A stretch of 64,000 nucleotides of DNA from Acidobacteriota bacterium (GTDB lineage Bacteria > Actinomycetota > Acidimicrobiia > Acidimicrobiales > RAAP-2), in assembly GCA_018971185.1 (NCBI GenBank), contig JAGXBH010000007.1, positions 1-64,000 of the forward strand, written 5' to 3'. Each line of letters begins with the position of its first letter. Position 1 is the stretch's first letter. Below the pieces are notes generated by a model. It did not search any database, had not been told where the DNA came from, and saw only the letters and a program-made list of their open reading frames with translations. A program made the position numbers and the translations under genes. Positions 55,101 through 61,985 of the stretch are shown in pieces.

Positions 55101-56430
55101 CCGGACGACCCCACACCCCGCCGGTGAGTGCCGTCTCGTAGGGGACCGCGTCGCCGTTAAGTGCACCGTGTTGGTACCCACCGAGGTTGGACATGTCGAG
55201 CGAATAGAGTATGGCGTTCTTACCGACGGCGAGCAGGACGTTGGGCTGTTGGGGCGTCGTCATACTCGCGGGCAACTGCACTGGGCCACCAGAGCTGAAG
55301 TCAAGGTCGTACTGGTCGAGGGAAGCGGCGTCGGCGGGCACGAACCAGTCGACCGGCGACACCGTGCCCGAGGTAGTGCTCAACTTGATGACCGCCTCGC
55401 TGTGGTTGGCGACGCTGTTGAATCCATTACTCCCCACCGGCGGCAGCAAGCCCGACGACAGACTATTGCCGGTGATCACGTAGAGATCTCCCTGCGCGTC
55501 GACCACCGGAGCACCGCCGGACTGCCAGATCCCGGCGCCATCGTTACCACTGGTCTGCGAGGCCCACAGCGTCGTCACCGCGTGGATCGCGGGGGAGATG
55601 CCGATCACCCACCCGGTGTAGGTGCCGTTCGGGGGGATGTAGTCGCACTGGGAACTGAAGAGCGCGTAAACGACGCCATTGACGAGGACCAACCCCGGGC
55701 GCTGGGTCTGGTAGTCACCGTTGAAGGCCAACTTCGGATCGTTACTGGCGTTACCCGAGATGAGTACGCCCCCCGAGGGCCATCCCGCGGGTGCCACACC
55801 TGTCGTCACGTCGGCCGCCTCGAGGTAATACTGCGTCGATGGCCCGTAGTTGTTCGTAGTGTTCGTGGCGCTGTCGAAGAACAACCGGTCAGGCCCCGTG
55901 GCGCGCGCGGCCACGAAGTACGCGGTGTCCGTCGCGGGATCAATGACCGGTGTGCTGGTGATTCCGAGGCTTGTGCCGATATCGCCACATACATTGGCGA
56001 AGTTCGAGTAGGGGTCCTCGGCGGGGGTCGCGGCGGGTCCGTAGTTGTCGGCCCACGTGATCTGACCCGTTGACGCACTCACGCCGTAGGCGCAGTCGTT
56101 CTCCGTGGCGACGATCACCTGGCCCTGGTCCACCAGGGGCTGCGCGTAGACCTTGCCCGCCTGGCAGTTCGAGGGTGCACCCGTGGTCAGCGTGGTGTCG
56201 AAGGTGCTTCCGAATCCACTCTGCACCGCCGACGGGGTCAACAAGGGCTGGTCGGGGTACCACCCGGTGTTCGCGTTGTCCGCCGCGACCTTGGTGGAAT
56301 CGGCCCGGGCCCCGATCGTCGGGATGACCACGAGACCGGTGAGGACGGTTGCCACCAGCGCCGCGCGCGCCGAGGCGACCCCGAGATGAATCGCCTTGGA
56401 CCTACGGCGCCACGGGCGAATCGACCTCAT
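52195..56430 (-). CDS. Giant secreted protein: beta-propeller, ASH and FN3 repeats, OmpA-like tail
   Basis: 1411 residues. Signal peptide about 1-43 (VATVLTGLVVIPTIGARA). Residues about 45-580 look like a PQQ-type beta-propeller (VYAQPLVDQGQVIVATENDC, ALFSSQC, NGAIYVGTQDGHLLGFG). Then ASH/choice-of-anchor-D repeats near 600-690, 700-795, 810-905 and 1030-1130 (VSPTSLNFNDVEVGHSASQG, VSPSNLAFGNVAVGHSATLS), FN3 domains near 912-1005 and 1140-1235, a Pro/Gly-Thr linker at about 1008-1032, and an end resembling an OmpA-like domain (VRVVGYAAHDRARATSRARS). Surface or matrix role suspected, ligand unknown. Start ATG, weak SD. Confidence 0.85.
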   Translation of the reverse strand: MRSIRPWRRRSKAIHLGVASARAALVATVLTGLVVIPTIGARADSTKVAADNANTGWYPDQPLLTPSAVQSGFGSTFDTTLTTGAPSNCQAGKVYAQPLVDQGQVIVATENDCAYGVSASTGQITWADNYGPAATPAEDPYSNFANVCGDIGTSLGITSTPVIDPATDTAYFVAARATGPDRLFFDSATNTTNNYGPSTQYYLEAADVTTGVAPAGWPSGGVLISGNASNDPKLAFNGDYQTQRPGLVLVNGVVYALFSSQCDYIPPNGTYTGWVIGISPAIHAVTTLWASQTSGNDGAGIWQSGGAPVVDAQGDLYVITGNSLSSGLLPPVGSNGFNSVANHSEAVIKLSTTSGTVSPVDWFVPADAASLDQYDLDFSSGGPVQLPASMTTPQQPNVLLAVGKNAILYSLDMSNLGGYQHGALNGDAVPYETALTGGVWGRPAVWPGDGGYIYLPTSGGANQQTSGTFNAYQRVVSASGAVGFQFAGSAANFGFSSGSPVVTSDGSASGSSLVWTIRSSGESGAGGELDAFDPIPQASTTPGVPGTLNEVWHSATPFLAEKYTSPAVGNGAIYVGTQDGHLLGFGFIPPTPPLSAANVDFTPQVISQSSTATATFSASATTTVESLSSSGTQFSLGTPSVTLPVTLQAGQSLSVPVTFTPDHTGANEGTLAANTMTNGSPVVTTLTLSGTGVTATSDVVASPSSVNFGDVAIDSGAVTQTVAMTNDSGGAITITGFTPPLGASPFSITGAPATNSTLNSGGTLTFTATFTPPGSSGNFTHVFGAVATLQTSIGDFGVPLSGGAAPPQLLAVSPTSLNFNDVEVGHSASQGFDVQNIGGLPLTITSSTPPGNDFAATSSLPVTTVIPAYSSVHETVQFSPGARGASSSSWVIGGNDGNPATTVTLSGTGANTPGAPVIGSASGADATATVTWSPPLDDGGATITGFTATAADSTNAAQGGQTCTAGGAGATRCTINGLTNGDLYTFTVTATNAVGVGAASNASNAVTPTSPPSPPPSPPTATGTGTGTGTPSDLVVSPSNLAFGNVAVGHSATLSFRIENNGTSSLKILAQALPRGNPFSAATSLLAGTVIAANASLEESIRFSPSTTGGASDTWVIVGDDGQGPHTVTLSGTGVVDQAGAPTITSTVAGDAQATVTWASATGGTVVGYQVTATDVSDAAHGGQTCQTPSAKVTQCVLHGLTNGDRYIFEVAAIGTAGSGPPSAPSNVVTPRSPPAATLRIVTSRGHVGSPLSLVAVGDSSGGATRFFALNGTATGCSVRGSALTSRSAGTCVVAAYRSAHDGVRAVTSAARVIVMTGGRRAGTTWSQRVVFTPEATTPSSVDVVLLSAWARLLPKGASVRVVGYAAHDRARATSRARSVAVVLSRAHVAHVSLAIVTTSAPNIVVIDVKV
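53341..53367. repeat. Hexanucleotide repeat coding a Gly-Thr linker
   Basis: CCCCGT units in tandem inside the giant gene, encoding GTGTGTGT. Copy number could vary between strains without frameshift. Confidence 0.6.
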
Positions 56431-56516
56431 GACCTCGAATTCTTACACTCCTGCCCCGACGACGCTGAGGGAACCCACAGCGGGGTCGTTACCGACTCGC
56501 GCGGACCGAGCCCGAC

Positions 56517-57734
56517 TCAACAACGGACGAGACCGACGTCCATCATCCGATCGACCAGTGCGTCGAGGGACTGCGCCGCCGAGCGCCAGGTGTAGCGCTG
56601 GGCGAGCAAGACCGCCGAGTTCGACAGGGCGCTGTCGGCGTTGTCCGCCACGACCCGCGATACGGCGTCGGCCCAGTCGCTGGCGTCTCGCGACGCGAGC
56701 AACTCGCCGTTGACCCCGGGCTCGACCAGGGTCAGAAGGCCGCCCACCGCACTCGCCACCACGGGCGTGCCGCACGCCGAGGACTCGAGGGCCACCAGGC
56801 CGAAGCTCTCGGAACGCGAGGGCACGAGGGTGACGTCGGCGGCGCGCATCCACGTCGAGAGCAGCTGGTGGCTCTGGGGCGCCACGAAGCTGACGTGTTC
56901 AATGACACCCGCCTCGTCGACGCGCTGGTGCAGGGCGGCGAGCGTGGCGCCGCCGTCGGGCCCCGACGGACCACCGACGATCGCCAGGCTGGCGTCGCAC
57001 CCGCGGCGACGCAGCGTGATGAGAGTCTCGAGGGCCAACTCCACCCCCTTCAGGGCCTGCAGCCGCCCCACGAACAGCAGCATCACGTCGTCCTGGTCGC
57101 GTCCGAGGGCCTGACGCGCGGCCCGCCGGTCCCCGGGGGCGAAGAAGGAGTGTTGCACGCCCAGCGGCACCACGTGCACGCGGGCCGGATCGGCGTTGTA
57201 GTAGTCGACGAACTGCGCCGCCTCCACCTCACAACTGGCGAGGACCGCGTCCGCGCAGGCGAAGATAGCCGCCTCCTGGTGCGCACGGTCCGCGGACTCT
57301 CCCTCGAAGTGGTCCGCCTTGACGCGCTCGAGGGTGTGGAAGGTCATGATCAGCGGGAGGCCCAGCTCGTGCTTGAGGCGATGTCCGGCGAGTCCGCTCA
57401 GCCAGTAGTTGGCGTGCAGGGCGTCGGGCGTCCCGTGACGCAGGAAATGGGCCGCGACCACGTCGGTGAAGACCTTGACGTGGTCCTCTTGCTCGTGACG
57501 CTCGAGTGAGCGGGCCGGACCCGCGCTGACGTGGTGGACGCGAAAGCCGGGCTCGACCAACTGCGTGTCGGGAAGCAGCGGCGAGTCGCGCCGGGTGAAC
57601 ACGTCGACCTCGTTGCCTTGGCGCGCCACGGCGCTGGCCAACTCACGAACGTAGACGTTCATCCCGCCTCCGTCGCCGGTACCGGGCTGGGCCAAGGGCG
57701 ACGTGTGATACGAGAGTACGGCGAGACGAGCCAC
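56517..57734 (-). CDS. mshA: GT4 glycosyltransferase, probable mycothiol enzyme MshA
   Basis: 405 residues of the GT4 family. Seen: GTGDGGGMNVYVRELASAVA, LHANYWLSGLAGHRLKHELG, TFHTLERVKADHFEGE, LFVGRLQALKGVELALE and PSRSESFGLVALESSACGTP (donor-site E-x7-E). These match D-inositol-3-phosphate glycosyltransferase MshA, which joins UDP-GlcNAc to inositol phosphate at the start of mycothiol synthesis. Sucrose-phosphate synthase-like relatives share some motifs. GTG start with TAGGCT 6 nt upstream, so leaderless. Confidence 0.87.
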   Translation of the reverse strand: MARLAVLSYHTSPLAQPGTGDGGGMNVYVRELASAVARQGNEVDVFTRRDSPLLPDTQLVEPGFRVHHVSAGPARSLERHEQEDHVKVFTDVVAAHFLRHGTPDALHANYWLSGLAGHRLKHELGLPLIMTFHTLERVKADHFEGESADRAHQEAAIFACADAVLASCEVEAAQFVDYYNADPARVHVVPLGVQHSFFAPGDRRAARQALGRDQDDVMLLFVGRLQALKGVELALETLITLRRRGCDASLAIVGGPSGPDGGATLAALHQRVDEAGVIEHVSFVAPQSHQLLSTWMRAADVTLVPSRSESFGLVALESSACGTPVVASAVGGLLTLVEPGVNGELLASRDASDWADAVSRVVADNADSALSNSAVLLAQRYTWRSAAQSLDALVDRMMDVGLVRC

Positions 57735-57740
57735 GCGACG

Positions 57741-57746
57741 AGCCTA
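57741..57746 (-). promoter_or_regulatory. Putative leaderless -10 element of mshA
   Basis: TAGGCT on the minus strand, 6 nt before GTG 57734. Confidence 0.5.
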
Positions 57747-57766
57747 CCGGTCAATTCCCGATTCAA

Positions 57767-58114
57767 CTACTCAGGATTGTCCCCTTTCACGGGGGCGGCC
57801 CAGACCAGATACCTCACCCGAGAGCCGCGTACCAGCCCGAAATCGCGCGAATCGGTGCTCATCGACGCGTTGTCCCCACGCACGTCGATCATCGCGCCCT
57901 GGCGGGCGACGCAGCGCTTGAGCAGCCAGCGCGTCGGATCGCGCGGGTCACGCAACACCACCACGTCGCCGACGCGCACCGGCCGCCACCTCCTGATCAC
58001 CGTCACCAGCTCCCCCGGCAGGTAGGTCGGCACCATGGAGTTCCCCTCCACCTTGATTCGACGGATGAACAGCCGCAACAACCGAGCCACGACCGTGAAC
58101 GCTAGACGACGCAT
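57767..58114 (-). CDS. sodX: Nickel-SOD maturation protease (S26 family)
   Basis: 115-residue signal peptidase I-like protease. Catalytic Ser26 in KVEGNSMVPTYLPGE, Lys66 in RWLLKRCVA, and the box E pattern RGDNASMSTDSRDFG. The N-terminal helix is short. Divergent from sodN; in actinobacteria SodX removes the SodN propeptide to expose the nickel-binding His. Small size and location separate it from general leader peptidase. Confidence 0.92.
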   Translation of the reverse strand: MRRLAFTVVARLLRLFIRRIKVEGNSMVPTYLPGELVTVIRRWRPVRVGDVVVLRDPRDPTRWLLKRCVARQGAMIDVRGDNASMSTDSRDFGLVRGSRVRYLVWAAPVKGDNPE

Positions 58115-58119
58115 CTGGC

Positions 58120-58125
58120 TAACCT
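58120..58125 (+). promoter_or_regulatory. Putative sodN -10 element
   Basis: TAACCT about 50 nt before sodN, leaving a leader of roughly 40 nt with AAAGGTGGAG before the ATG. No clear Nur box was identified by eye. Confidence 0.35.
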
Positions 58126-58174
58126 GACGACAAGAAAATCGGTCGCAACGACCCCGTCATCGAAAGGTGGAGCC

Positions 58175-58591
58175 ATGACGCTTCGTACCCGTATCAATCA
58201 AATGTTGGATTCCGCGGGTCCCGCGCTCGTCGTGTCGGCGCACTGCGACCTGCCCTGCGGGGTCTACGACCCCGCGCAGGCGCGCATCGAGGCGCAATCG
58301 GTCAAGGCGTGCATGGAGAAGTACAACGCCTCCGACGACGCCGACTTCAAGGTCCGCGCCACCATGATCAAGGAGGAGCGCAGCGAGCTGGTGAAGCACC
58401 ACCTGTGGGTGCTCTGGACGGACTACTTCAAGCCCGCGCACCTCGAGGCGCACCCCCAGCTCCACGACTTGTTCTGGTCCGCCACCAAGACCGCCGGCGA
58501 GGCCAAGAAGACCAACGATGTCGCGGTCGGCGACAAGTTGCTCAGCGAGATCGACGCCATCGCGGAGATCTTCTGGGCCACCAAGAAATAA
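58175..58591 (+). CDS. sodN: Nickel superoxide dismutase
   Basis: 138 residues. The nickel hook HCDLPCGVYDP begins at residue 23, after a 22-residue propeptide ending in VVSA; cleavage there would make His1 and Cys2/Cys6 ligands. The rest is the four-helix bundle of Ni-SOD (HHLWVLWTDYFKPAHLEAH). Converts superoxide to oxygen and peroxide in the cytosol. Divergent sodX encodes the processing protease. Confidence 0.97.
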   Translation: MTLRTRINQMLDSAGPALVVSAHCDLPCGVYDPAQARIEAQSVKACMEKYNASDDADFKVRATMIKEERSELVKHHLWVLWTDYFKPAHLEAHPQLHDLFWSATKTAGEAKKTNDVAVGDKLLSEIDAIAEIFWATKK

Positions 58592-58609
58592 CGTCGACCC
58601 CTCACCTCT

Positions 58610-58645
58610 CACTACCCCCGGCGGCCCTGGTCGCCGGGGGTAGTG
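58610..58645 (+). terminator. Strong hairpin after sodN
   Basis: CACTACCCCCGGC and GCCGGGGGTAGTG pair perfectly over 13 bp around a 10-nt loop, 18 nt past the sodN stop. No T-run follows, which is common in high-GC actinobacteria. Confidence 0.7.
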
Positions 58646-58756
58646 GCGTCAGCGCGGGTTTCTCACGACGTGCCGGTCACTTCCTCAATGACACGTGAGC
58701 GGATTTGTCGCTTTCTTGAGGCCGCCCACACGAAGTCTTAAGGTACGGCGACTTAG

Positions 58757-58990
58757 ATGGCATCAGGAGGAAAGGAGGAGGACCGGCGCGAGGCTCGCGC
58801 CGAGCGAATGGCCATGAACGTCTACCTACTGAACATCCCCATCGACATCGTCGCGCTGTGCATCGTGGCCCTGCCGCTGGCTCATAAGTTGAAGCGTCGT
58901 GAGGGATTCGCCCACGGTGCAACCGGTCACGCGCTGATGCGAGACTCCCGCGACGACGTCGATTCCAACCAGTACGATCTCGTCGGCTAG
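58757..58990 (+). CDS. Small hypothetical protein with one hydrophobic segment
   Basis: 77 residues: a charged N-terminus (GGKEEDRREARAERMAM), a hydrophobic stretch VYLLNIPIDIVALCIVALPL, then a polar tail. Not recognised. The ATG at 58757 has TACGGC 7 nt upstream but no ribosome-binding site; the purine run after it (AGGAGGAAAGGAGGAGG) could instead serve an internal start at 58808. Function unknown. Confidence 0.45.
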   Translation: MASGGKEEDRREARAERMAMNVYLLNIPIDIVALCIVALPLAHKLKRREGFAHGATGHALMRDSRDDVDSNQYDLVG

Positions 58991-59020
58991 ATGCTGACCC
59001 ACTAGGACGGGGTTGGGCGA

Positions 59021-59227
59021 CTACGACAGTTCGGGGTGCGCCCCGCAGTTGGCGAGCAACGGCGCGGCCACCAAGTCGTGCGTCGCGATGGGCGACTGAC
59101 AGACCTGGCACTGACGGTAGGACCCGACTCGCAGTCGCTCCAAGGCGCGGTCGACGTCATTGAGAGTGCCCTCGATAACGCTCACCGATTCGTTGTCGAA
59201 CTCTGCATCGTGCTCGGCGTCTGACAT
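59021..59227 (-). CDS. Small DksA/TraR-like zinc-finger protein
   Basis: 68 residues. Helical part ESVSVIEGTLNDVDRALERL then RQCQVCQSPIATHDLVAAPL and a final NCGAH, giving the CxxC...C..H pattern of the DksA/TraR zinc finger. Much shorter than full DksA, lacking the long coiled coil, as in many actinobacterial copies. The start at 59227 is supported by TAGAGT 7 nt upstream. May bind RNA polymerase; unproven. Confidence 0.75.
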   Translation of the reverse strand: MSDAEHDAEFDNESVSVIEGTLNDVDRALERLRVGSYRQCQVCQSPIATHDLVAAPLLANCGAHPELS

Positions 59228-59234
59228 GGCGACG

Positions 59235-59240
59235 ACTCTA
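59235..59240 (-). promoter_or_regulatory. Putative leaderless -10 element
   Basis: TAGAGT on the minus strand, 7 nt before the ATG at 59227. Confidence 0.4.
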
Positions 59241-59497
59241 CACGCCCGACGGCGTCTGCCTCGCACGAGGGACAGAGTCTCCGTGGCGTGACGGTCGGGA
59301 CCCGCGTTCGACGGAGCGCCGAGGCAAGCGGACACCCGGGCACCCGTCAGCACCGCTCAAGAAATGCCACCGCGTCGCGCATCCCTGGGAATAATGTGGA
59401 GTCGGTGGCGACGTCGGACGCCACGAACGGCGTTGCGCGGCACACGAGACATCGAGCGAATCTCACACGAGCGAATCTCACGCGAAGGGAGTTGGTG

Positions 59498-59749
59498 ATG
59501 TTGATCAACAAGTTTGGGGTGGAGACCGAGGATGAGGTCGTCGAACTCAGCAGCCGACGCGAGGTGAAGGACCCCCGAAACCGAGTGACCACGACGATGC
59601 TCCTCCAGGCCGCCCTGAGCGCGGTGAAGCGGAGCGAGTACGATTCGCGACCGGTGGCCAGCGAACCGGCGACCACCACGCCGCTGCCGTCGCCGAGTCC
59701 GTCGCCGAGCGACGTCGACGACGCGAACTCGCACACCGACGCGGCCTGA
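59498..59749 (+). CDS. Hypothetical small protein with Pro/Ser-rich tail
   Basis: 83 residues, not recognised. N-terminus MLINKFGVETEDEVVELSSR is well-structured-looking; the second half is low complexity (ATTTPLPSPSPSPSDVDDAN). ATG 59498 follows CGAAGGGAG. Codon use is normal. No domain can be named. Confidence 0.5.
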   Translation: MLINKFGVETEDEVVELSSRREVKDPRNRVTTTMLLQAALSAVKRSEYDSRPVASEPATTTPLPSPSPSPSDVDDANSHTDAA

Positions 59750-59887
59750 GGAGAGTCCGCCGACGGACGTCCCCGCGGCCGCTCGCGGCGCGTTCGTCAC
59801 GCGACACGCCGACACTTCGAGTTCGACGTATGTCCCTCAGCCTTCGAGATCGTCACAGGAAGGCGGACGCAAAGGCTGGGCCGCGAC

Positions 59888-61528
59888 TCAGCCGACCAGT
59901 TGCGGGGCTGCGGCGGGCGAGCAATGCCACGTCCGGTAGCCACCGTCGAGATTGACGGCGCGATACCCCAACTCGGTGAGCATGCGCGTGGCGACGTGGC
60001 CGCGCTGACCGACTTGGCAGTTGACGACGATTTCCCCGCCGTCGAGTTCGCCGAGCCGGTCGCGGAGCTCGTCCACCGGGATATTGATCGCACCAGGGAG
60101 AGTGCCGCGGGCGAACTCCTCGCGAGTACGCACGTCGACGAACTGAGCGCCACGCGCGCGGTACTCGTCGACCTCACTCCACTGCAGCGTCGTCACCAGT
60201 CCCGAGAGGACGTTCTCGGCGACGTAGCCCAACATGTTCACGGGGTCCTTGGCCGAGCCGAAGGGTGGCGCGTAGGCCAACTCGAGGTCGGCGAGCTCGG
60301 GTGCCGTGAGACCCGCGCGCATGGCGGTCGCGAGCACGTCGATTCGCTTGTCGACGCCCTCACTGCCCAGGCCCTGGGCGCCCAGGATCTCGCCCGACGA
60401 CGGATCGACGAGCAACTTGAGGCACATCGCCTTCGCCCCGGGGTAGTAGCCCGCGTGGGAAGTGGGGTGGGTGTGGATGGCCACGAACGGGCGCCCGTGG
60501 GAGCGCAGGCGCTTCTCGTTCCAGCCGGTGGTGGCGATGGTGAGGTCGAAGACCTTGACGATGGCCGTGCCGATGGCGGGTCGTGGTCGCACGGCGCGAC
60601 CCGCGATGTGATCGGCGACCACGCGCCCGTGTCGATTGGCCAGATTAGCGAGGGGCACGAGCGTCGCCGAGCCGTCGAGCGCGTCGGTCTTCTCCGCGGC
60701 GTCACCGATCGCGTAGACGTTCGACACGCTGGTGCGATGGAACTCGTCGACGGCTATCCCGCCGCGCTCACCGATCTCGAGCCCGGCGGCGCGCGCGATG
60801 CCGATCTCGGGGCGCACGCCGATGGCCAGGATCACCAGGTCCGCGGGAGTGAATTCGCCCGACGAGAGGTGCACGCCGTGACGGGTGACCTCCTCGACCG
60901 CGTCGCCCAGGCGGACGTCGACCCCGTGGCGACGTAGTTCGTCCGCCACCGAGGTGGCCATCTCGGGGTCGAGGGGCGCCAGCACCTGAGCGGTGGCCTC
61001 GACGAGGGTCGTCACCACCCCCCGATGGGTGAGGTTCTCGGCGATCTCGAGTCCGATGAAGCCTCCTCCGATCACCACGGCGTGGCGCGGGGCCTCTTCG
61101 ACGGCGTCGACGAGGCGCTCGACGTCTTCGACGGTGCGCAGCGGCATCGCCCGCTCGATGCCGGGGATCGGGGGGATGATCGGGGACGCGCCGGGGCTCA
61201 GGACGAGGTAGTCGTAGTCGATCTCATAGTCCTCACCCTTCACCAGATTGCGCGCCCGCACGATGCGCGCCGCGGTGTCGATCGACAGCGCTTCGGTGTC
61301 CACGCGCACGTCCAGACGGAATCTGTTGTGCAGCGACGCGGGCGTCTGCAGCAGCAGCGACTCCTCGTCCCCGATCACGCCGCCCACGAAGTAGGGCAGA
61401 CCGCAATTGGCGTACGACACGAATCCGCTGCGCTCGAGGACGATGATCTGCGCGTCGTTGTCGAGTCGACGCATGCGCGTCGCCGCCGACATTCCTCCGG
61501 CCACGCCACCGATGATGACAATCTTCAC
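59888..61528 (-). CDS. CoA-disulfide/persulfide reductase with C-terminal rhodanese domain
   Basis: 546 residues. FAD/NAD(P)H oxidoreductase (KIVIIGGVAGGMSAATRMRR) with the CoA-disulfide reductase Cys42 in SYANCGLPYFVGG, a second nucleotide site HAVVIGGGFIGLEIAENL, VYAIGDAAE, and from about residue 450 a rhodanese domain with active loop CQVGQR (Cys504). This architecture matches CoA persulfide reductases that clear reactive sulfur. GTG start after AAAGGAGG; 9 nt behind the CstR-like gene, so one operon. Confidence 0.92.
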   Translation of the reverse strand: MKIVIIGGVAGGMSAATRMRRLDNDAQIIVLERSGFVSYANCGLPYFVGGVIGDEESLLLQTPASLHNRFRLDVRVDTEALSIDTAARIVRARNLVKGEDYEIDYDYLVLSPGASPIIPPIPGIERAMPLRTVEDVERLVDAVEEAPRHAVVIGGGFIGLEIAENLTHRGVVTTLVEATAQVLAPLDPEMATSVADELRRHGVDVRLGDAVEEVTRHGVHLSSGEFTPADLVILAIGVRPEIGIARAAGLEIGERGGIAVDEFHRTSVSNVYAIGDAAEKTDALDGSATLVPLANLANRHGRVVADHIAGRAVRPRPAIGTAIVKVFDLTIATTGWNEKRLRSHGRPFVAIHTHPTSHAGYYPGAKAMCLKLLVDPSSGEILGAQGLGSEGVDKRIDVLATAMRAGLTAPELADLELAYAPPFGSAKDPVNMLGYVAENVLSGLVTTLQWSEVDEYRARGAQFVDVRTREEFARGTLPGAINIPVDELRDRLGELDGGEIVVNCQVGQRGHVATRMLTELGYRAVNLDGGYRTWHCSPAAAPQLVG

Positions 61529-61537
61529 GTTCCTCCT

Positions 61538-61825
61538 TTAAGCCAGGCTCAAGAAGAGCTTCTGGAACTTCTGCGATGCGGGACCGCTGTCGACCGCGGT
61601 GTCGACGAGGCACTCCTTGAGGCTCGTCGAGATCAGCGTGAACGCCGCGGCGTTGACCGCCTTGGACACCGCCGCGATCTGCGTGACGATGTCCTCGCAC
61701 GAACACCCCTCGTCGAGCATCCGCACCACGGCGCCGAGCTGACCGTGCGCACGGCTCAATCGCCGCCGGATCTCCAACGACTGCTTCTCGTCGTTCAAGG
61801 TGTGCGGTGCGCTCTCATCGGTCAT
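61538..61825 (-). CDS. CstR-like persulfide-sensing repressor (CsoR family)
   Basis: 95 residues of the all-helical DUF156/CsoR family (RRRLSRAHGQLGAVVRMLDE). Cys43 and Cys72 are 29 apart, as in CsoR and CstR, but the copper ligand His four residues before the second Cys is Ser68. Loss of that His is typical of the persulfide sensor CstR. Cys41 is extra. Start ATG 61825 follows GGGAGG. A matching operator sits upstream, and the downstream target is a sulfur-handling enzyme. Confidence 0.9.
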   Translation of the reverse strand: MTDESAPHTLNDEKQSLEIRRRLSRAHGQLGAVVRMLDEGCSCEDIVTQIAAVSKAVNAAAFTLISTSLKECLVDTAVDSGPASQKFQKLFLSLA

Positions 61826-61904
61826 GATCCCTCCCTGTCCCGCGCGCGCAGGACGGCCGCCGCGTTGGTCAACATCATTCGGGTCGCCACTCGTCATCAA
61901 GGAG

Positions 61905-61933
61905 AGTTTATACCCTGGGGGGTATCTACGCAA
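61905..61933 (-). promoter_or_regulatory. Promoter with CstR/CsoR-type operator in the spacer
   Basis: Minus strand: -35 TTGCGT (61928-61933), 17-bp spacer, -10 TAAACT (61905-61910). The inverted repeat ATACCC-N4-GGGTAT at 61910-61925 fills the spacer, the CsoR-family G-tract operator layout. Bound repressor would block RNA polymerase. Confidence 0.7.
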
Positions 61934-61985
61934 TTCTCCTCGAATGCGATCCGATCACATGGCGAATCGGCCCGCCCGTCTCGGA

